Assembly (NCBI RefSeq): GCF_900497805.2
Contig: NW_020954608.1
Location: forward strand, 12,110,589 to 12,174,588
From: Vombatus ursinus
Taxonomy: Eukaryota > Chordata > Mammalia > Diprotodontia > Vombatidae
Reading direction: 5' to 3'
Length of the DNA stretch: 64,000 bases
Below are positions 51,312 to 62,304 of this stretch, one piece after another. Positions within the stretch are counted from its first letter, which is position 1, and each line of letters opens with the position of its first letter. Below the pieces are notes generated by a model, which was given only the letters and a program-made list of their open reading frames with translations, was not told where the DNA came from and ran no database searches. A program made the position numbers and the translations under genes.

Positions 51312-51777
51312 CAGTGGTGTCAAATAAGCAGCCTGCAGGCGTCATACAACCCACACCACTCTCAAGTGCTGCCTGAACAGATTAAAATGTAATTGTGAAA
51401 TATTTAGCTAAACAAATAGAATACAATAAAACATAGATAATATTACATTGAAAAACAAAGTCAGCATGTGCGCCATAAAGATCCCCAGCTATGGTTTGTT
51501 GGTGAGTAGTTTCAGTCATGCTGACCCTATTTGGTATTTTCTTGGCAAAGATACTAATGTGGTTTGCTGTTTCCTTCTGCAGATCATTTTCCAGTGAGGA
51601 AACTGAAGCAAACAGGGCTAAGTGACTTGCCCAGGGTCACACAGCTAGTAAGTGTCTCAGGTTACATTTGAACTCAGGTCCTCCTGACTCCAGGGCAGGT
51701 ACTCTATACATTGTGCCACCTAACTTCCCTATGTATGGGTTAGTGGCTCCCACTTCTATTTGATTTTGACACCACTT
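51312..51777. mobile_element. hAT MITE, third family, split by a MAR1
   Basis: Left end CAGTGGTGTCAAATAAGC and right end GATTTTGACACCACTT are inverted repeats. TAATACAT (51304-51311) and TAATAAAT (51778-51785) form an 8-bp duplication with one difference. About 230 bp belong to the element and the rest is the MAR1. Confidence 0.88.
51494..51728 (-). mobile_element. MAR1 CORE-SINE inside the hAT MITE
   Basis: GTAGTTTCAGTCATGCTGACC, TTTTCTTGGCAAAGATAC, CTTGCCCAGGGTCACAC, TTGTGCCACCTAACTTCC. CTATG occurs on both sides. Confidence 0.93.
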
Positions 51778-51892
51778 TAATAAATATTAGTGATTTTCAT
51801 TTGATTGTGTGGGTATCCACGCAATGTCAAACAATCCAGAAGGCTGTCAGTAAATTTAGGAGGACTCCTTGTGATAGAAAGATATATGTAGA

Positions 51893-51962
51893 TAGATAGG
51901 TAGATAGATAGATAGATAGATAGAGAGATAGATGGAAGGATGGATAGATGGATAGATAGATA
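51893..51962. repeat. (GATA)n microsatellite
   Basis: GATA array with GATG and GAGA variants; source of a spurious SIYL-repeat reading frame. Confidence 0.95.
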
Positions 51963-52230
51963 AACCATTTATGAAACCTTACTATGTGCCAGGCACTGTG
52001 TGACATGCTGGGCACACAAATAAAATCAAGCATGACAATCCCTGCCCTCAAGGAGCTGGCATTCTAACGAAAGAAAATAATGCATAAAGGAGATCTGAAA
52101 AGGTAAGGACATGTAGCATGGTGCTCCTGGGAAATGATGTGGTTGCCTGGACCACAGCAAAATAATCAGTCAAGTGACCCAGAGACAGATTCTAGGTTAT
52201 CAGTGAGGAGGTAATGGTCCAAGTAAAGGG
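51963..52230 (-). mobile_element. L2 LINE 3' end
   Basis: AACCTTACTATGTGCCAGGC, CTGTGTGACATGCTGGG, CCTGCCCTCAAGGAGC, TGGCATTCTAACG. Confidence 0.88.
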
Positions 52231-52260
52231 ACAAGGCATAGAACAGCGTGGGAAGTGGCA

Positions 52261-52430
52261 GATACTTAATTAGCCAATAACTAGCTAATAATTAATTGAC
52301 ATGATTGATTAATGAACTTTTATTAGTGGATACTCAATTAGCTAACAATCAATAGATCAATTAATAAGCTTATATTAATATATACTTAGTTATCTAATAA
52401 TTAGCCAATAATAATTATTAGTCGATCTTG
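52261..52430. repeat. Diverged AT-rich tandem repeat
   Basis: GATACTTAATTAGCC (52261), GATACTCAATTAGCT (52329) and ATACTTAGTTATCT (52382) open three units of about 68, 53 and 48 bp rich in TTAATTA. Confidence 0.75.
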
Positions 52431-53510
52431 TCCAACTCTTGTTGGACCTACTATGCACTAAGATATAGACAGATTGTGAATATTATTGTTGGAGGCAGTA
52501 CTTACATCAATGAGATCACAGACCCATAGAGACATCTCTCACATTTTATCTATTTAACAATCTATGTATCTGCATCCATTGCTACCTCAATGTCTAAGCA
52601 ATAGGGAGTACAAGGCACTGCTAGTCTACGTGCCAGGCCTACAGCACAGCTTTGCTGCTTTTCCTTTAAAATTTAAAAGACAGACTTCATTTTCATCTCA
52701 GCAGCAAGAACGAGATTGAATTGGGTACAATAGTAGAAGAGGATTTTTGTACATGCTGCATTTGGAATTCATGCTAAGGTTGCTACTCATGAATAAACAA
52801 AAATGCTACTATGAAATGCCAGAATTTTTTATGTTTATATTTGTAATAGGAAAACATCTTTTGTAGGACAGAAGCAGGAACTTTCCCTGGCTCTGGGAAA
52901 AGGGCTTTATTTATTCTTTAAAGGACCTGTGCGAGTTAGTCACAGTTCATTTTTCCTTTCAGAGATAGAGCATTTTGCATTTACTCTTTACGTAGAATGA
53001 CCTGTAGCTGCTGATTCCTTTCATTTCCAGATTAGTCCAGCCACTGGACAGTGGGTGGGTGTTGGGGTAGTCAACATTCTAACTGCTCAAGAAATCAATA
53101 TTTCAGAGGGTTAAGGATAGCTTAAGGTTAGGTGTAAGCCCCGTGATTTCCCTAAAATTATATTTGCTTATACTAAAATGAAAAAATGTTGGGGGAGGGA
53201 AAGAGAGGAAATGGGGGAAAAGTTAGCAGATGGTTTTGAAATTTTGGAAATAATTTATTTTATATTGCCTGAGGAGCTGAGGAAGGTGAGAAGAAAATGT
53301 GTTATTTTATAGCTCTTAATGATTAACTCTGAAATACTGGGTGAAATGGCAAGACTGAATTAAATTTAAAACATACAACACATTTATGGTGCTAGAGAGA
53401 CATTTTGTAAAAGGGCCAAGGGAAGGAGTGTACCTCACCTTGTTGAGATCAGCATTTTCCTTACTTCAATAAGTGAAGGGTTTGGCCTCAGGCTCATATA
53501 TAGAATGTAT
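52431..53510. other. Unassigned island
   Basis: About 1.1 kb. 52470-52520 (GGAGGCAGTACTTACATC, GAGATCACAG) may be a tail of the third SINE family; nothing else is recognised. Confidence 0.4.
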
Positions 53511-53528
53511 CGGAAAGTGTGTGAATTT

Positions 53529-53672
53529 TTTTTTTTTTTTTTTGGTGAGGCAATTGGGGTTAAGTGACTTGCCCAGGATCACACAGCTAATTAAGTGTTA
53601 TGTGTCTGAGGCTGGATTTGCACTCAGGTCCTCCTGACTCTAAAGCTGGAACTCTATCCACTGCACCACCTA
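53529..53672 (-). mobile_element. WSINE1-type SINE with 17-bp perfect TSD
   Basis: T19-like tail, GGTGAGGCAATTGGGGTTAAG, AAGTGTTATGTGTCTGAGGC, CACTGCACCACCTA; a few 5' bases are missing. GGAAAGTGTGTGAATTT flanks it at 53512-53528 and 53673-53689. This is the clearest recent insertion in the window. Confidence 0.96.
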
Positions 53673-53689
53673 GGAAAGTGTGTGAATTT

Positions 53690-53915
53690 TGACAGGCTTG
53701 TTGTAGTGACCACATTGAATGTCACTAAGCCTACTAGTCTATACAGGATGAAGAAAAAATTCTAGGTTTAGTGTCAATAGCAAATTTTCTTCACCTTACT
53801 TTCCTTCCTTGGTTCCTTAACCTCCTCAGTAACTAGTAGAATGGATGGCATTTGCCATGTATTTAGAACATATTTTAGAACAGTTCTGTTTTTGCCTATA
53901 GGCCAACAGCATCTG
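53690..53915. other. Unassigned sequence
   Basis: No feature recognised. Confidence 0.4.
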
Positions 53916-53919
53916 GCCT

Positions 53920-54090
53920 GGTGACAATATCACTGGATCTGAAGCCAGACACTTGGAATTCAAATTCTAGCTCTAACCTCCTGTCCACGTGACCTCAGGT
54001 ATACTACTTAGACTCTTTGGACCTCAGTCTCTTCTTCTGTGAAATGAGGAGGGAGCTGAAATAGACCAACTCTAATTCCTACGATCTCAG
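53920..54090 (+). mobile_element. MIR3 SINE
   Basis: TGGATCTGAAGCCAGACAC, GACCTCAGTCTCTTCTTCTG, TGAAATGAGGAGGGAGC, CCTACGATCTCAG. Confidence 0.78.
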
Positions 54091-55100
54091 TCCTTAAACA
54101 GTTGCTCAGACTTTTAGGATCAGGCTCCTCACCACCCCCAATTCCCCACGACATTTGTTTTTAGTCATCTATTGTTTAGTATTTTAATTTATAGCTCATT
54201 ATTGGGTTACCAGGTGAGAAGGGTTAATTTATAGTTCATCTGACATTAAATGATACATATAAGGCATACATATAATGGGGTTTGGAACTGAAAATGTCAT
54301 CAACTGTGTGAAAAACCCTAGGATACCTGCTTCTAGGAGATGAGAGAATTTGTGGAAATTCTGTGCTACCCTACTGTGTGGTTGGAAGCAGCCTTTCCCA
54401 TGAACTGTGTACTAGAAGGGTCAAAAATCTTTAAAAGAGTTTGACTAAACAACTCAGGTAGCTTTTTCCTGCATTCACATGTGAGTGTGAAATACTCCTT
54501 CACTCACAGCAGGTGACACCATGCTCAGGGGGCCAGTCCTGAGAGATGCGTTCTTTCCTTTTCCCCTTCAGGCCATTTGGTCCTGAGAGTCAGGCCTGGT
54601 GTTTCCACCTTTCTCTCCAATCGTTCTAGGTCCAGGAAATGAAATCTCTGGCCTGGGAGTGGAAGGGATCCAGGAATTCAGGCTGGGTGTTGCAGCCAAC
54701 CCAGGGGCAAAGTCCTACGGAGCAAAGATCTGGAATATTAGCCCAGCTTTGGATTTGAATTTGATGGGACTAATAATTATACAGGAATTGAGGATTAGAT
54801 TGTAAACCTAATCAGCCTCAGAGAATGAGGTGGTAATCGTAAGGAGATTATGCTCCCAAAGGACTGGGGAAATGTTTGTAAATTTGTTCATGCTTTATCT
54901 TTGAATTAAAAATCTCTTTTTAAAAAAGAATGCAATTTTAAGTGGTTAATTGGAACTGATGTGCTGATCATTGGAACCCTAAAAAAGGGGACAAAACTGG
55001 TGGGAGTTCTTAGTCAATGCAGAGAAAAGAGACCTTGAGAAGAGTAAGATGTAACAAGCCTGGCCCTCAGAGAGAGGGGCCACAACAGCCATGTTGCACA
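54091..55100. other. Unassigned island
   Basis: About 1 kb. A TTTGAATTAAAAATCTC stretch near 54900 and the non-repetitive body could suit an old solo LTR, but I find no matching ends or duplication, so I leave it unclassified. Confidence 0.35.
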
Positions 55101-55149
55101 TATATACATGCATTATGCATTCCTTCAAATAGAGAGCTATACACTGTAT

Positions 55150-55172
55150 GTATATATACACACACACACATA

Positions 55173-55211
<39 letters not shown>

Positions 55212-55225
55212 ACACATACAGGTAT
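55150..55225. repeat. (TA)n/(CA)n microsatellite
   Basis: TATATACACACACACA followed by TGTGTG and a long TA array. Confidence 0.95.
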
Positions 55226-55349
55226 ATACTGTAACCCTTAAAAAGAGAGGAAATTAGGTATTATACAACACAGATTTAGGGGGAAACTATTTTATGTCCA
55301 GACCATTATGGTATAGGTATATATGTCTTTGTGTATACATAATATATAA

Positions 55350-55415
55350 GAATGAATGAATGAAAAAGCAATTATTAAGTGCTCACTGAGTGCAAAGTAC
55401 TGGGCTTATATATTT
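55350..55415 (-). mobile_element. L2 LINE 3' tip
   Basis: GAATGAATGAATGAAAAAGC, ATTATTAAGTGCTCACTGAG, GTGCAAAGTACTGGG. Confidence 0.65.
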
Positions 55416-55845
55416 ATTCTATAAAGGAAATAAAAAGCAGTCTCATAATTCTATGGCCAAATTGTAGACATATGACATAGTAAGAAGAGAATTGGCTCAG
55501 CCTATCCAGGGATCTTATTCTTAAGTTCATACAGTGCCTGGGATGCAGGCTAACAAAACACTCATTATTCATACTCTTATCACAGAACTTTAACTACATA
55601 TGGATATCCTTTAAATAATCATACTTTATATAGTCTCATATTTTACATCTTTTAAAATACATTTAGCTTCCCACTTTCTCAATGCCTCTTTCCCCAACAT
55701 TTTCACCACATTTCCTATTATTTGTACTTATTTCTCCAAAGTGCTTGGGGAGCATGCCATTGTTTATTATAAGATTAGCTTTGAGGAATAGACTGAGATT
55801 TTTTAACATATTTAATGTCATTCATAATGACAGCTAACTTTCTTG
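55416..55845. other. Unassigned sequence
   Basis: About 430 bp of AT-rich sequence; nothing recognised. Confidence 0.4.
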
Positions 55846-55847
55846 TG

Positions 55848-56128
55848 AGCAGCTAAGTGGCAGAAAGAGTGACTAGAGTGCCGGGCCTGGAACCAGGAAG
55901 ACTCATCTTACTCATAACAGCAGACACCTTGCAAGGTTATTGTAAAGATACAGTGATATAATAAGTGAGTTCAAATCTGGTCCCTGGGCAAGTCACTTAA
56001 CCTTGTTTGCCTCAGTTTCGTCATCTGTAAAATGATCTGGAGGAGGAAATGACAAACCACTCCAATGTCTTTGCCAAGAAAACCCCAAATGGGGTCAGAA
56101 GAGTTGGACATGACTGAATAACAATAAT
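55848..56128 (+). mobile_element. MAR1 CORE-SINE with a 52-bp insertion
   Basis: GAGCAGCTAAGTGGCAG head, AAGACTCATCTTA, then about 52 foreign bases (55914-55965), then GAGTTCAAATCTGG, GGGCAAGTCACTTAAC, GGAGGAGGAAATGACAAACC, CCCCAAATGGGGTC. Confidence 0.9.
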
Positions 56129-56231
56129 AACAAATAGCTTTCCTCTAGGAAGCGCACAGGCAGGCAATCTTATCCTAGAAATTAATGAGAGTGAAGCACC
56201 TGCAAGAAAATAATTTATAATTATCTTTCAG

Positions 56232-56730
56232 AAAGATGTAGTAGTGAGTTGGAGTAGAAAGAAAGATAGTTTTAGGATCGAGACTCATGTTGAAATCCTG
56301 GTTCTTATACTTCCTAGCTGGAAAAGAAAAGGGAAGGTACATTTATTTATTAAGCACCTACTACGTACCAGGTACTGTGATAAAAACTTTATAATTATTA
56401 TATCACTTGTTCTTTACAATAACCTTGCAAGGTTGCTGTGGTTATTATCCCCATTTTAAGGTTGTGGAAACTGAGGCAGACAGAGGTTAAATGGCCTGCC
56501 CAAGGTCACACATCTTGTAAGGGTCTGAGGCTGCTTCCTGACTTCAGACTCACCTCTCCATGCATTACCTAGCTGCCTCTATAAAGGAAAAAAAACAACA
56601 ACCCACTGAATCTAAGTTACCTCATGCATAAATTAATACTTACATTTTTTAACTCATAGAGTTGTTGTGGTAAAACTACTCTGTCAACTTTGAAGTAATA
56701 TATAAATATGAGCTATTAGTATTGTAACAA
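56232..56730 (+). mobile_element. MIR SINE, split by an antisense MIR
   Basis: Head at 56232-56318 (GAGTTGGAGTAGAAAGAAAG, TTGAAATCCTGG) and 3' half at 56600-56730 (CTAAGTTACCTCATGC, GAGTTGTTGTGG, TATAAATATGAGC). Confidence 0.75.
56328..56583 (-). mobile_element. MIR/THER1 SINE
   Basis: TTATTAAGCACCTACTACG, AATAACCTTGCAAGG, TATCCCCATTTTAAGG, GCATTACCTAGCTGCC. Confidence 0.88.
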
Positions 56731-56734
56731 TTCA

Positions 56735-57485
56735 GGAGAAATAAACTGAGATGTACAAATGCTGGGAAGGGATTTATAATAATATGCCCCTTGAGAAGGC
56801 TCTGTTGATTTGTTTGAAATGGGGGAAGTCAGTATTGGCCATTTCCCCCAGTACTTATGATGCACCTTATTGATATGAAATTGTTAATCAAAATCCATTT
56901 ATACTGTCTGATTATTTACAACATTTCTCTACAGTTTTCACAAAATGGTAGCTAAGGAAAGAGGAGTTTCATTGTATTATTGACATCTATCCAGACAATT
57001 CACTCGAGACTTGATTATCCTGGTGTTTACTCAGTCCCAATAGGAGATGAACAGATTGGGGAGGAGGACCAGTGCTTGTAGTCAAGGTAGGAGTAAGTGG
57101 GCTGTTGAGACTTTTTCACAGGCAGAAAGTATTCTGTCTAGTGATACATGTTCGGGCCCATTATGGTTCATGAAAGGAAGTCAAAAAAGAAATTTAAAAA
57201 AGCAAGGCTAGAGTCCTCACTGGCAGATGGATCAATGTAGGGCATGAGTGCGATAGGGCAAAATTTGTCTCGATAAGTACAGTTGCAGTAAAATGTCACT
57301 ATATATCTAAAATATAACGTGTCCCAGTTATTTCAAAAAATATTAAGTATTGCAAAATTCCAGTCCTGCAAAAAATTTTGGGAAGTCCCTTGGAAATTGA
57401 GAGGATTTGTTTTTAGTGTAGAAAAGAGATGATAGCTTTCTATGTGGCAGGATTGAGGACATCCTTAACTTTCTGTTCTTTTCCT
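56735..57485. other. Unassigned island
   Basis: About 750 bp with no recognised feature. Confidence 0.4.
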
Positions 57486-57496
57486 AACAAAACCTC

Positions 57497-57513
57497 TGTC
57501 TATTTATCTATCC

Positions 57514-57560
<47 letters not shown>

Positions 57561-57570
57561 NNNNNNNNNN

Positions 57571-57632
<62 letters not shown>

Positions 57633-57650
57633 TTATCTATCTACCTACTT
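57497..57650. repeat. (TCTA)n microsatellite
   Basis: TCTA array of about 35 visible units, broken by a run of ten N. It encodes a spurious LSIY repeat in all forward frames. Confidence 0.97.
57561..57570. other. Assembly gap of 10 N
   Basis: Ten N inside the TCTA array; the true array length is unknown. Confidence 1.
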
Positions 57651-57654
57651 ACCT

Positions 57655-58035
57655 AAGTATCTGTGTTCATATGTATGCATGTACTTGTGTATATCTGTAT
57701 GTATGATCAACCATCTTACACCCTGTGAATTTCTGATTTAAGTCTTTGTCATTGCTTTGGTGCTAGAAAGGAATGAGTCCTTTTTTGACCTTTCCCTCTT
57801 CTTCTACTTGTCTCCTTCCTAGCATGTCTATTATTTATTCTTCTGAATGTTTCTATGTTTACAGAATACCTGAGACATAGCAGCAAGGAATCTCTTTACC
57901 TTTCCTAAGTGGGCCTAAGTCACTGGTGACAGAGCTACTGAGCCACCAGGTGAATCGAAGGAAGCAAAATGCCATGATTTGCCTGGGGATCAAAACCACC
58001 CACTGACACAGGAAATTTAGGAGGGCAAGCCCTGA
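57655..58035. other. Unassigned sequence
   Basis: No feature recognised. Confidence 0.4.
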
Positions 58036-58039
58036 CCTT

Positions 58040-58350
58040 TGTCTTGTATTCTGATAGAATATAAGCTGGTTAGGGACAGGGATCTGATCACTTTTGCATT
58101 TGTATCCCTAGCTCCTAATAATCACTACTATTTGTATAGCACTTTAATATTTGCAAAGAACTTCACGTATGTTATCTCATTTGCCCCTCACAACAACCGG
58201 GTAAATTAGGAGCTATTATCTATTCCCATTTTACAGATGGGGAGACTGAGGCTGAGAGGGACCAAGTGGCTTGTTCAGGATCACACGGCTAATATGTTTC
58301 TGAGGCAGGATTCAAAAACAGGCACTTAACTAATACTTGCTGATTGACAG
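58040..58350 (+). mobile_element. L2 LINE 3' end, split by a MIR
   Basis: AATATAAGCTGGTTAGGGACAGG, TTTGTATCCCTAGCTC before the MIR, and GGCACTTAACTAATACTTGCTG after it. Confidence 0.85.
58113..58310 (-). mobile_element. MIR SINE inside L2
   Basis: TTTGTATAGCACTTTAATATTTGC, CCCCTCACAACAACC, CCCATTTTACAGATGGGG, AGGATCACACGG. Confidence 0.9.
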
Positions 58351-58381
58351 AGAGCTCTCTTCTATCCCTTTTTCTTCTCCA

Positions 58382-58575
58382 GGATCACAGAATGCTATAG
58401 TTGGAAAGGACTTTAGAGATCATCCAGTGTAGTCTTCTTGTTTTATAGATGCAAAAGCTGCTGCTCAGAAAGGCTCCATGACCTGCCTAAAGTCATAGTG
58501 GCAGAAAAGCTAGTCTATGATCTCATCAACCTCACTGTCTTAAGGCTCCAAATTGAGTGCTCTGTCTACCATCCT
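58382..58575 (-). mobile_element. MIR3 SINE
   Basis: GATCACAGAATGCTATAGTTGG, GGACTTTAGAGATCATCC, ATGACCTGCCTAAAGTC. Confidence 0.88.
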
Positions 58576-58579
58576 TCTT

Positions 58580-60080
58580 CCCTTTCGGTGCCTTTCCCCA
58601 ACTAAATGTCCCTGGACCTCCCAGCTAGTGCCTTGATGATGTTCCTTCTCTGCCCAGGGTCCCACATTCTAATTTAGCATCTCCTCATTCTTGTTCCAGG
58701 CATGACCTCTCTCTTTAGACATTTCACTCCCTTCCTTTTGGATTTAAATGAACCCCATATTCCTGTGCTCCATTCCTTCCCAGCCTTACTAGAGCTACTC
58801 CAATAAAACCAACACAACATGGTATTAACGACTGATAATGCTTTAATGATTTATATGTTGCCCCCATGGAATAAAAAAAAGTATTAGTATTATATTCTGC
58901 AACTTAGGCACAATGTGTCCAATACAATATTTATTTATCACTATTCTAAATTCAAGCCACTTCTAGCTTAGAGAAGGCAATGTCCAAAATGGCATACAGG
59001 GTCCACCCATGAACCCAGGCATCTCTTTCTACCCCAAGATGATTTTAGCATACATTTATAGGAATTGAGCAGGAAAAATGTTATAGTATGTTATAAGACA
59101 GTTTGGAAGTTAACATTCCAGAGCAAGAATCATTACTAATGCCTTTCTTGATTATTTTCTGCCTCAAGGACAGAAAGCAAAGGCTTCCTTCCTAGGATCC
59201 ACATCCAGGCACCAATTACTTTGGGCCTGGGGAAGCTAAGATCTCATCTAGAGAAGAATTAATCCATTTCTCCAAGAAAGTCCTTAGCTTTTGTTCTACT
59301 TACTTTCCTAAAGGTTAAGTCTGGAAAGGGTTTTTAAACTAGAGAAATATTTATTTCTCAATATGTTCAATGGAGCTAAAAATGAGTTTTAGATATGTCT
59401 GACATAAGATAGATGCTTATTGACTGATTGATTAAATATACTCCCATACCTTCTAGCCGGTAACATTTTTACACACTAAAAGTGGTAATATTCAGGTACC
59501 ATGGCAAGGTCAGTAGGGGGAAGTTTTTTTTTTCTTGAGGTGGTGGTGGGGATACTTTTATCACCTTTCAAGTTATATAATGTAGATGGTTGCTTATTCT
59601 ACTTAGGACTGCCTTTGCTAATAGGCTGTACCTGACTGTGGAATACATGCCATGATAATTACAACAAAGTGCTGCCCACACAAGTCATTTCATTTTGAAT
59701 GGCCATTTTTACTTGGCCCTAAATGGCAATTCTACATTGTTTTTTCCTCATTCTAACCTTCCATATCAGAACTGGTAGAAATTTAGGTTTATCAGTTAAG
59801 ATCATTCAACCTGGAGTTATAAGATTATGCTTAACAAAGAAGTCATTTTTCCCCTGAAGTCCTATTCCAGTGCCTTATGGATGTGAGCTGGGGTTCTCGA
59901 AGTGTGTGACAATTGAGCCCAAACTATTTCAGGTTCCTCCCATTTGAAAAGGTTTTGAGTATCAGTCAGATGTGAGCTGCAGTTCTGTTCTCTGTGGACA
60001 AGCTTAGCTACATTCCAATTAGCTCATTACAGGAAGGCTATCAACCAAGTGAATTTTTAGGCTGTGGCAAATTATGAAGA
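58580..60080. other. Largest unassigned island
   Basis: About 1.5 kb in which I recognise no repeat family, exon or RNA gene. It is AT-rich, with a T10 run at 59526. Confidence 0.45.
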
Positions 60081-60084
60081 CTAT

Positions 60085-60168
60085 TTACTAAGTCGTAGAA
60101 AGATTGCGATCTGCTTCAGTGAAGTATGTACCCATTTTGATCAAATTATAGATCCTTGAAGTATTGCA
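60085..60168 (+). mobile_element. tRNA-type SINE (third family), tail
   Basis: TAGAAAGATTGCGATCTGC, CAGTGAAGTATGTACCC, AAATTATAGATCC match the tail of the family. Confidence 0.5.
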
Positions 60169-60169
60169 G

Positions 60170-60920
60170 AAGTAAGGAAAACAAAAACAAATTTTCTTAA
60201 GAGGTTGGTGAGGTTATGATCTACTACTATAGTAGTGCAAAGGACACTACTAGACTTGGAATCATGTGGGGATTATAATCACCCAATCTTCAAGAAAAAC
60301 CACTGAGGCAGAGATCTGAGCCAATGGCACTTTTTTTTTTAAAGGATCCATAGTCCCCTCCAATTCCTCATGGTCTGAGATGTCCTCTTCTTTTAGGGCC
60401 TTATTTTTATAACGCTTGATACCAAATTTGATACTTGAACATTTTAGAGGGGCTACACTAAGTGTAGAATCCCACTGGTTGACAGACCTTACTTTAAGAG
60501 CCAGAAATAATGTATCAGCCAAAAAATGGTATGTCAGCAGCTCAGGTTGGGCGAAGCATGGGGTATCTATCTGTCCGGAGGCACAAAAATAAGTCTCATG
60601 TAATTGAGTCACCTCTACCTCACTGGACACAGTTATCATAACGAGGCAAAACAAGGATGGAGGTCCTGTAGTTAGCGTCCTGTGATTACGCAAGTGAACT
60701 TAAAATCTGCCATTCACAGCTCTGAGGCCTAGTACACAGAATTTATCATGTCTACCTCTACACCCCCCCAAAAAAAGGGCAATTTTATTCCACAGTCAGG
60801 TATAGCCTATTACAGTATAGAATAATACTGTATGGAATTTTTAATATAAAACTGATTAATTATATAAAATTATATAAATTATATAAAACTGATTAATTCT
60901 GACTGGGATAGAGTAGGGGT
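60170..60920. other. Unassigned, with a 143-codon minus-strand reading frame
   Basis: The frame at 60262-60693 (minus) ends in a lysine/glutamate-rich stretch (YKNKALKEEDISDHEELE) but matches no protein I know. Its start has no supporting context. At 60838-60900, TATATAAAACTGATTAATT is imperfectly repeated. Confidence 0.35.
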
Positions 60921-60924
60921 CCAA

Positions 60925-61115
60925 ATGAATCATTTCTCACAGTCACAAGACCTGGGTATGACTTCTAGTTCTGATACATACTAGCTGTGTGACCCTGGGA
61001 AAAGTCATTGAACCTCTCTGATTTTCAGTTTCCTTATATGTAAAATGTTCATAATAGACAGAATTGGGGAAAAGTACTTTAAAGAAAATGCAATATGAAT
61101 ATGGGTTATTCTGCT
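60925..61115 (+). mobile_element. MIR SINE
   Basis: TACTAGCTGTGTGACCCTGGG, TTGAACCTCTCTGATTTTCAG, AAGTACTTTAAAGAAAATGC. Confidence 0.85.
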
Positions 61116-61119
61116 CCTT

Positions 61120-61620
61120 TGATAGAGTTGCAAGTGATAGGTGAGTTCTTAGAACCTTATCTAGGCAAGGCCAAGTGAGTTAAAGAAAACATTACAGCCT
61201 CAAGTAAGAATTTCTTTGCCTTCCAGTACTGAAGACATTTAAATAAAGATGTCCACTCTCTTCCCTTCAAGGTTTATTCCTATACCAGGCTTCATTTCTT
61301 ATTACTTCTGTTTGCACTAGGTTTATTTACAATGCTTATAGTGAGGGGAAAAATGAGACATTCTGAGCAAGGTATGGAAATCCAGTGACTTAGCAACGCT
61401 CAACTTTTATCACTCTGGAGGTAGAAAGTAATTTGGCTTCTTTATACTGGAAGGATTTTTTACTTTGATTGTTTCCTGTGTCTAAGTGTTCTTACCTTTC
61501 ATCCTCTTATTCAGAGGCAGACCCCTTCAGATGACTCAAACTTATAACTGTTCCTCATCTACCTATCAGCTAGAGTTTTGCCTGCTGGAGTAAACCTTCC
61601 CATCATTCAACACAATTCAG
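61120..61620. other. Unassigned sequence
   Basis: About 500 bp; no feature recognised. Confidence 0.4.
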
Positions 61621-61624
61621 TTTT

Positions 61625-62010
61625 GTAAGACAAACTTCTGTTAAGCCTATTATATATTCAAGGCACTTGAATATACCAGAAATACACATACCAGAAATAC
61701 AAAGACAAAAAATGCATTCTTGCCCTCAAGGAACTTACATTATACTAAGCAATATACTATCTAAACAGATAAGTAAGCAAATAGTATATACAAAATATTT
61801 TCATGAGGAAAAGAGCTTCAACAATTAATGAGATCATGAAAGATCTCTGAATCGTGCTTTGAATGAAGCAAGGAATTCTGGGTGGGGAGGTAAAAAGAGA
61901 CATCATTTCAGATACCCATAATCAGTCTAGGTAAAGGACAGAGACAAAAGTTGGAATGATTACATATAGGGAATGGCTACCAGGTCAGTTTGACTACAAA
62001 GGGAAGTGTG
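61625..62010 (-). mobile_element. L2 LINE 3' end, diverged
   Basis: TTCTGTTAAGCCTATTATATATTC, CTTGCCCTCAAGGAACTTAC, AAACAGATAAGTAAGC. A CATACCAGAAATACA duplication lies near 61670-61700. Confidence 0.75.
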
Positions 62011-62045
62011 AAAGTTTAGAATGATTCACAAATACATAAGACATA

Positions 62046-62089
62046 TATATATGTGTGTGTGTATGCACACATGTACACACACACACATT
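62046..62089. repeat. (TG)n/(CA)n microsatellite
   Basis: ATATATGTGTGTGTG followed by ACACACACAC. Confidence 0.92.
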
Positions 62090-62304
62090 TTTTGTTATTT
62101 TAGTTCTTTCAGTTGTGTCTGACTCTTTGTGACTACATTTGGGGTTTTCTTGGCAAAGATACTGGAGTGGTTTGCCATTTCCTTCTCTAGCTCATTTTCC
62201 AGATGAGGAAACTGAGGCAAACAGGGTTAAGTGACTTGTCCAGGGTCACATAGTTAGTAAGTGTCCGTGGCCAGATTTGAACTCATGAAGGTGAGTCTTC
62301 GTGA
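62090..62304 (-). mobile_element. MAR1 CORE-SINE
   Basis: TTTCAGTTGTGTCTGACTC, TTTGGGGTTTTCTTGGC, AAACTGAGGCAAACAGGG, GTGGCCAGATTTGAACTC; the tRNA-like head is missing. Confidence 0.92.

Noticed and set aside
54091-55100. Old solo LTR
   Set aside because: No terminal TG...CA pair, target duplication or primer-binding site could be found, so no retrovirus-like element is called.
57429-57656. LSIY-repeat protein
   Set aside because: Product of a TCTA microsatellite; no stop can occur in a pure array.
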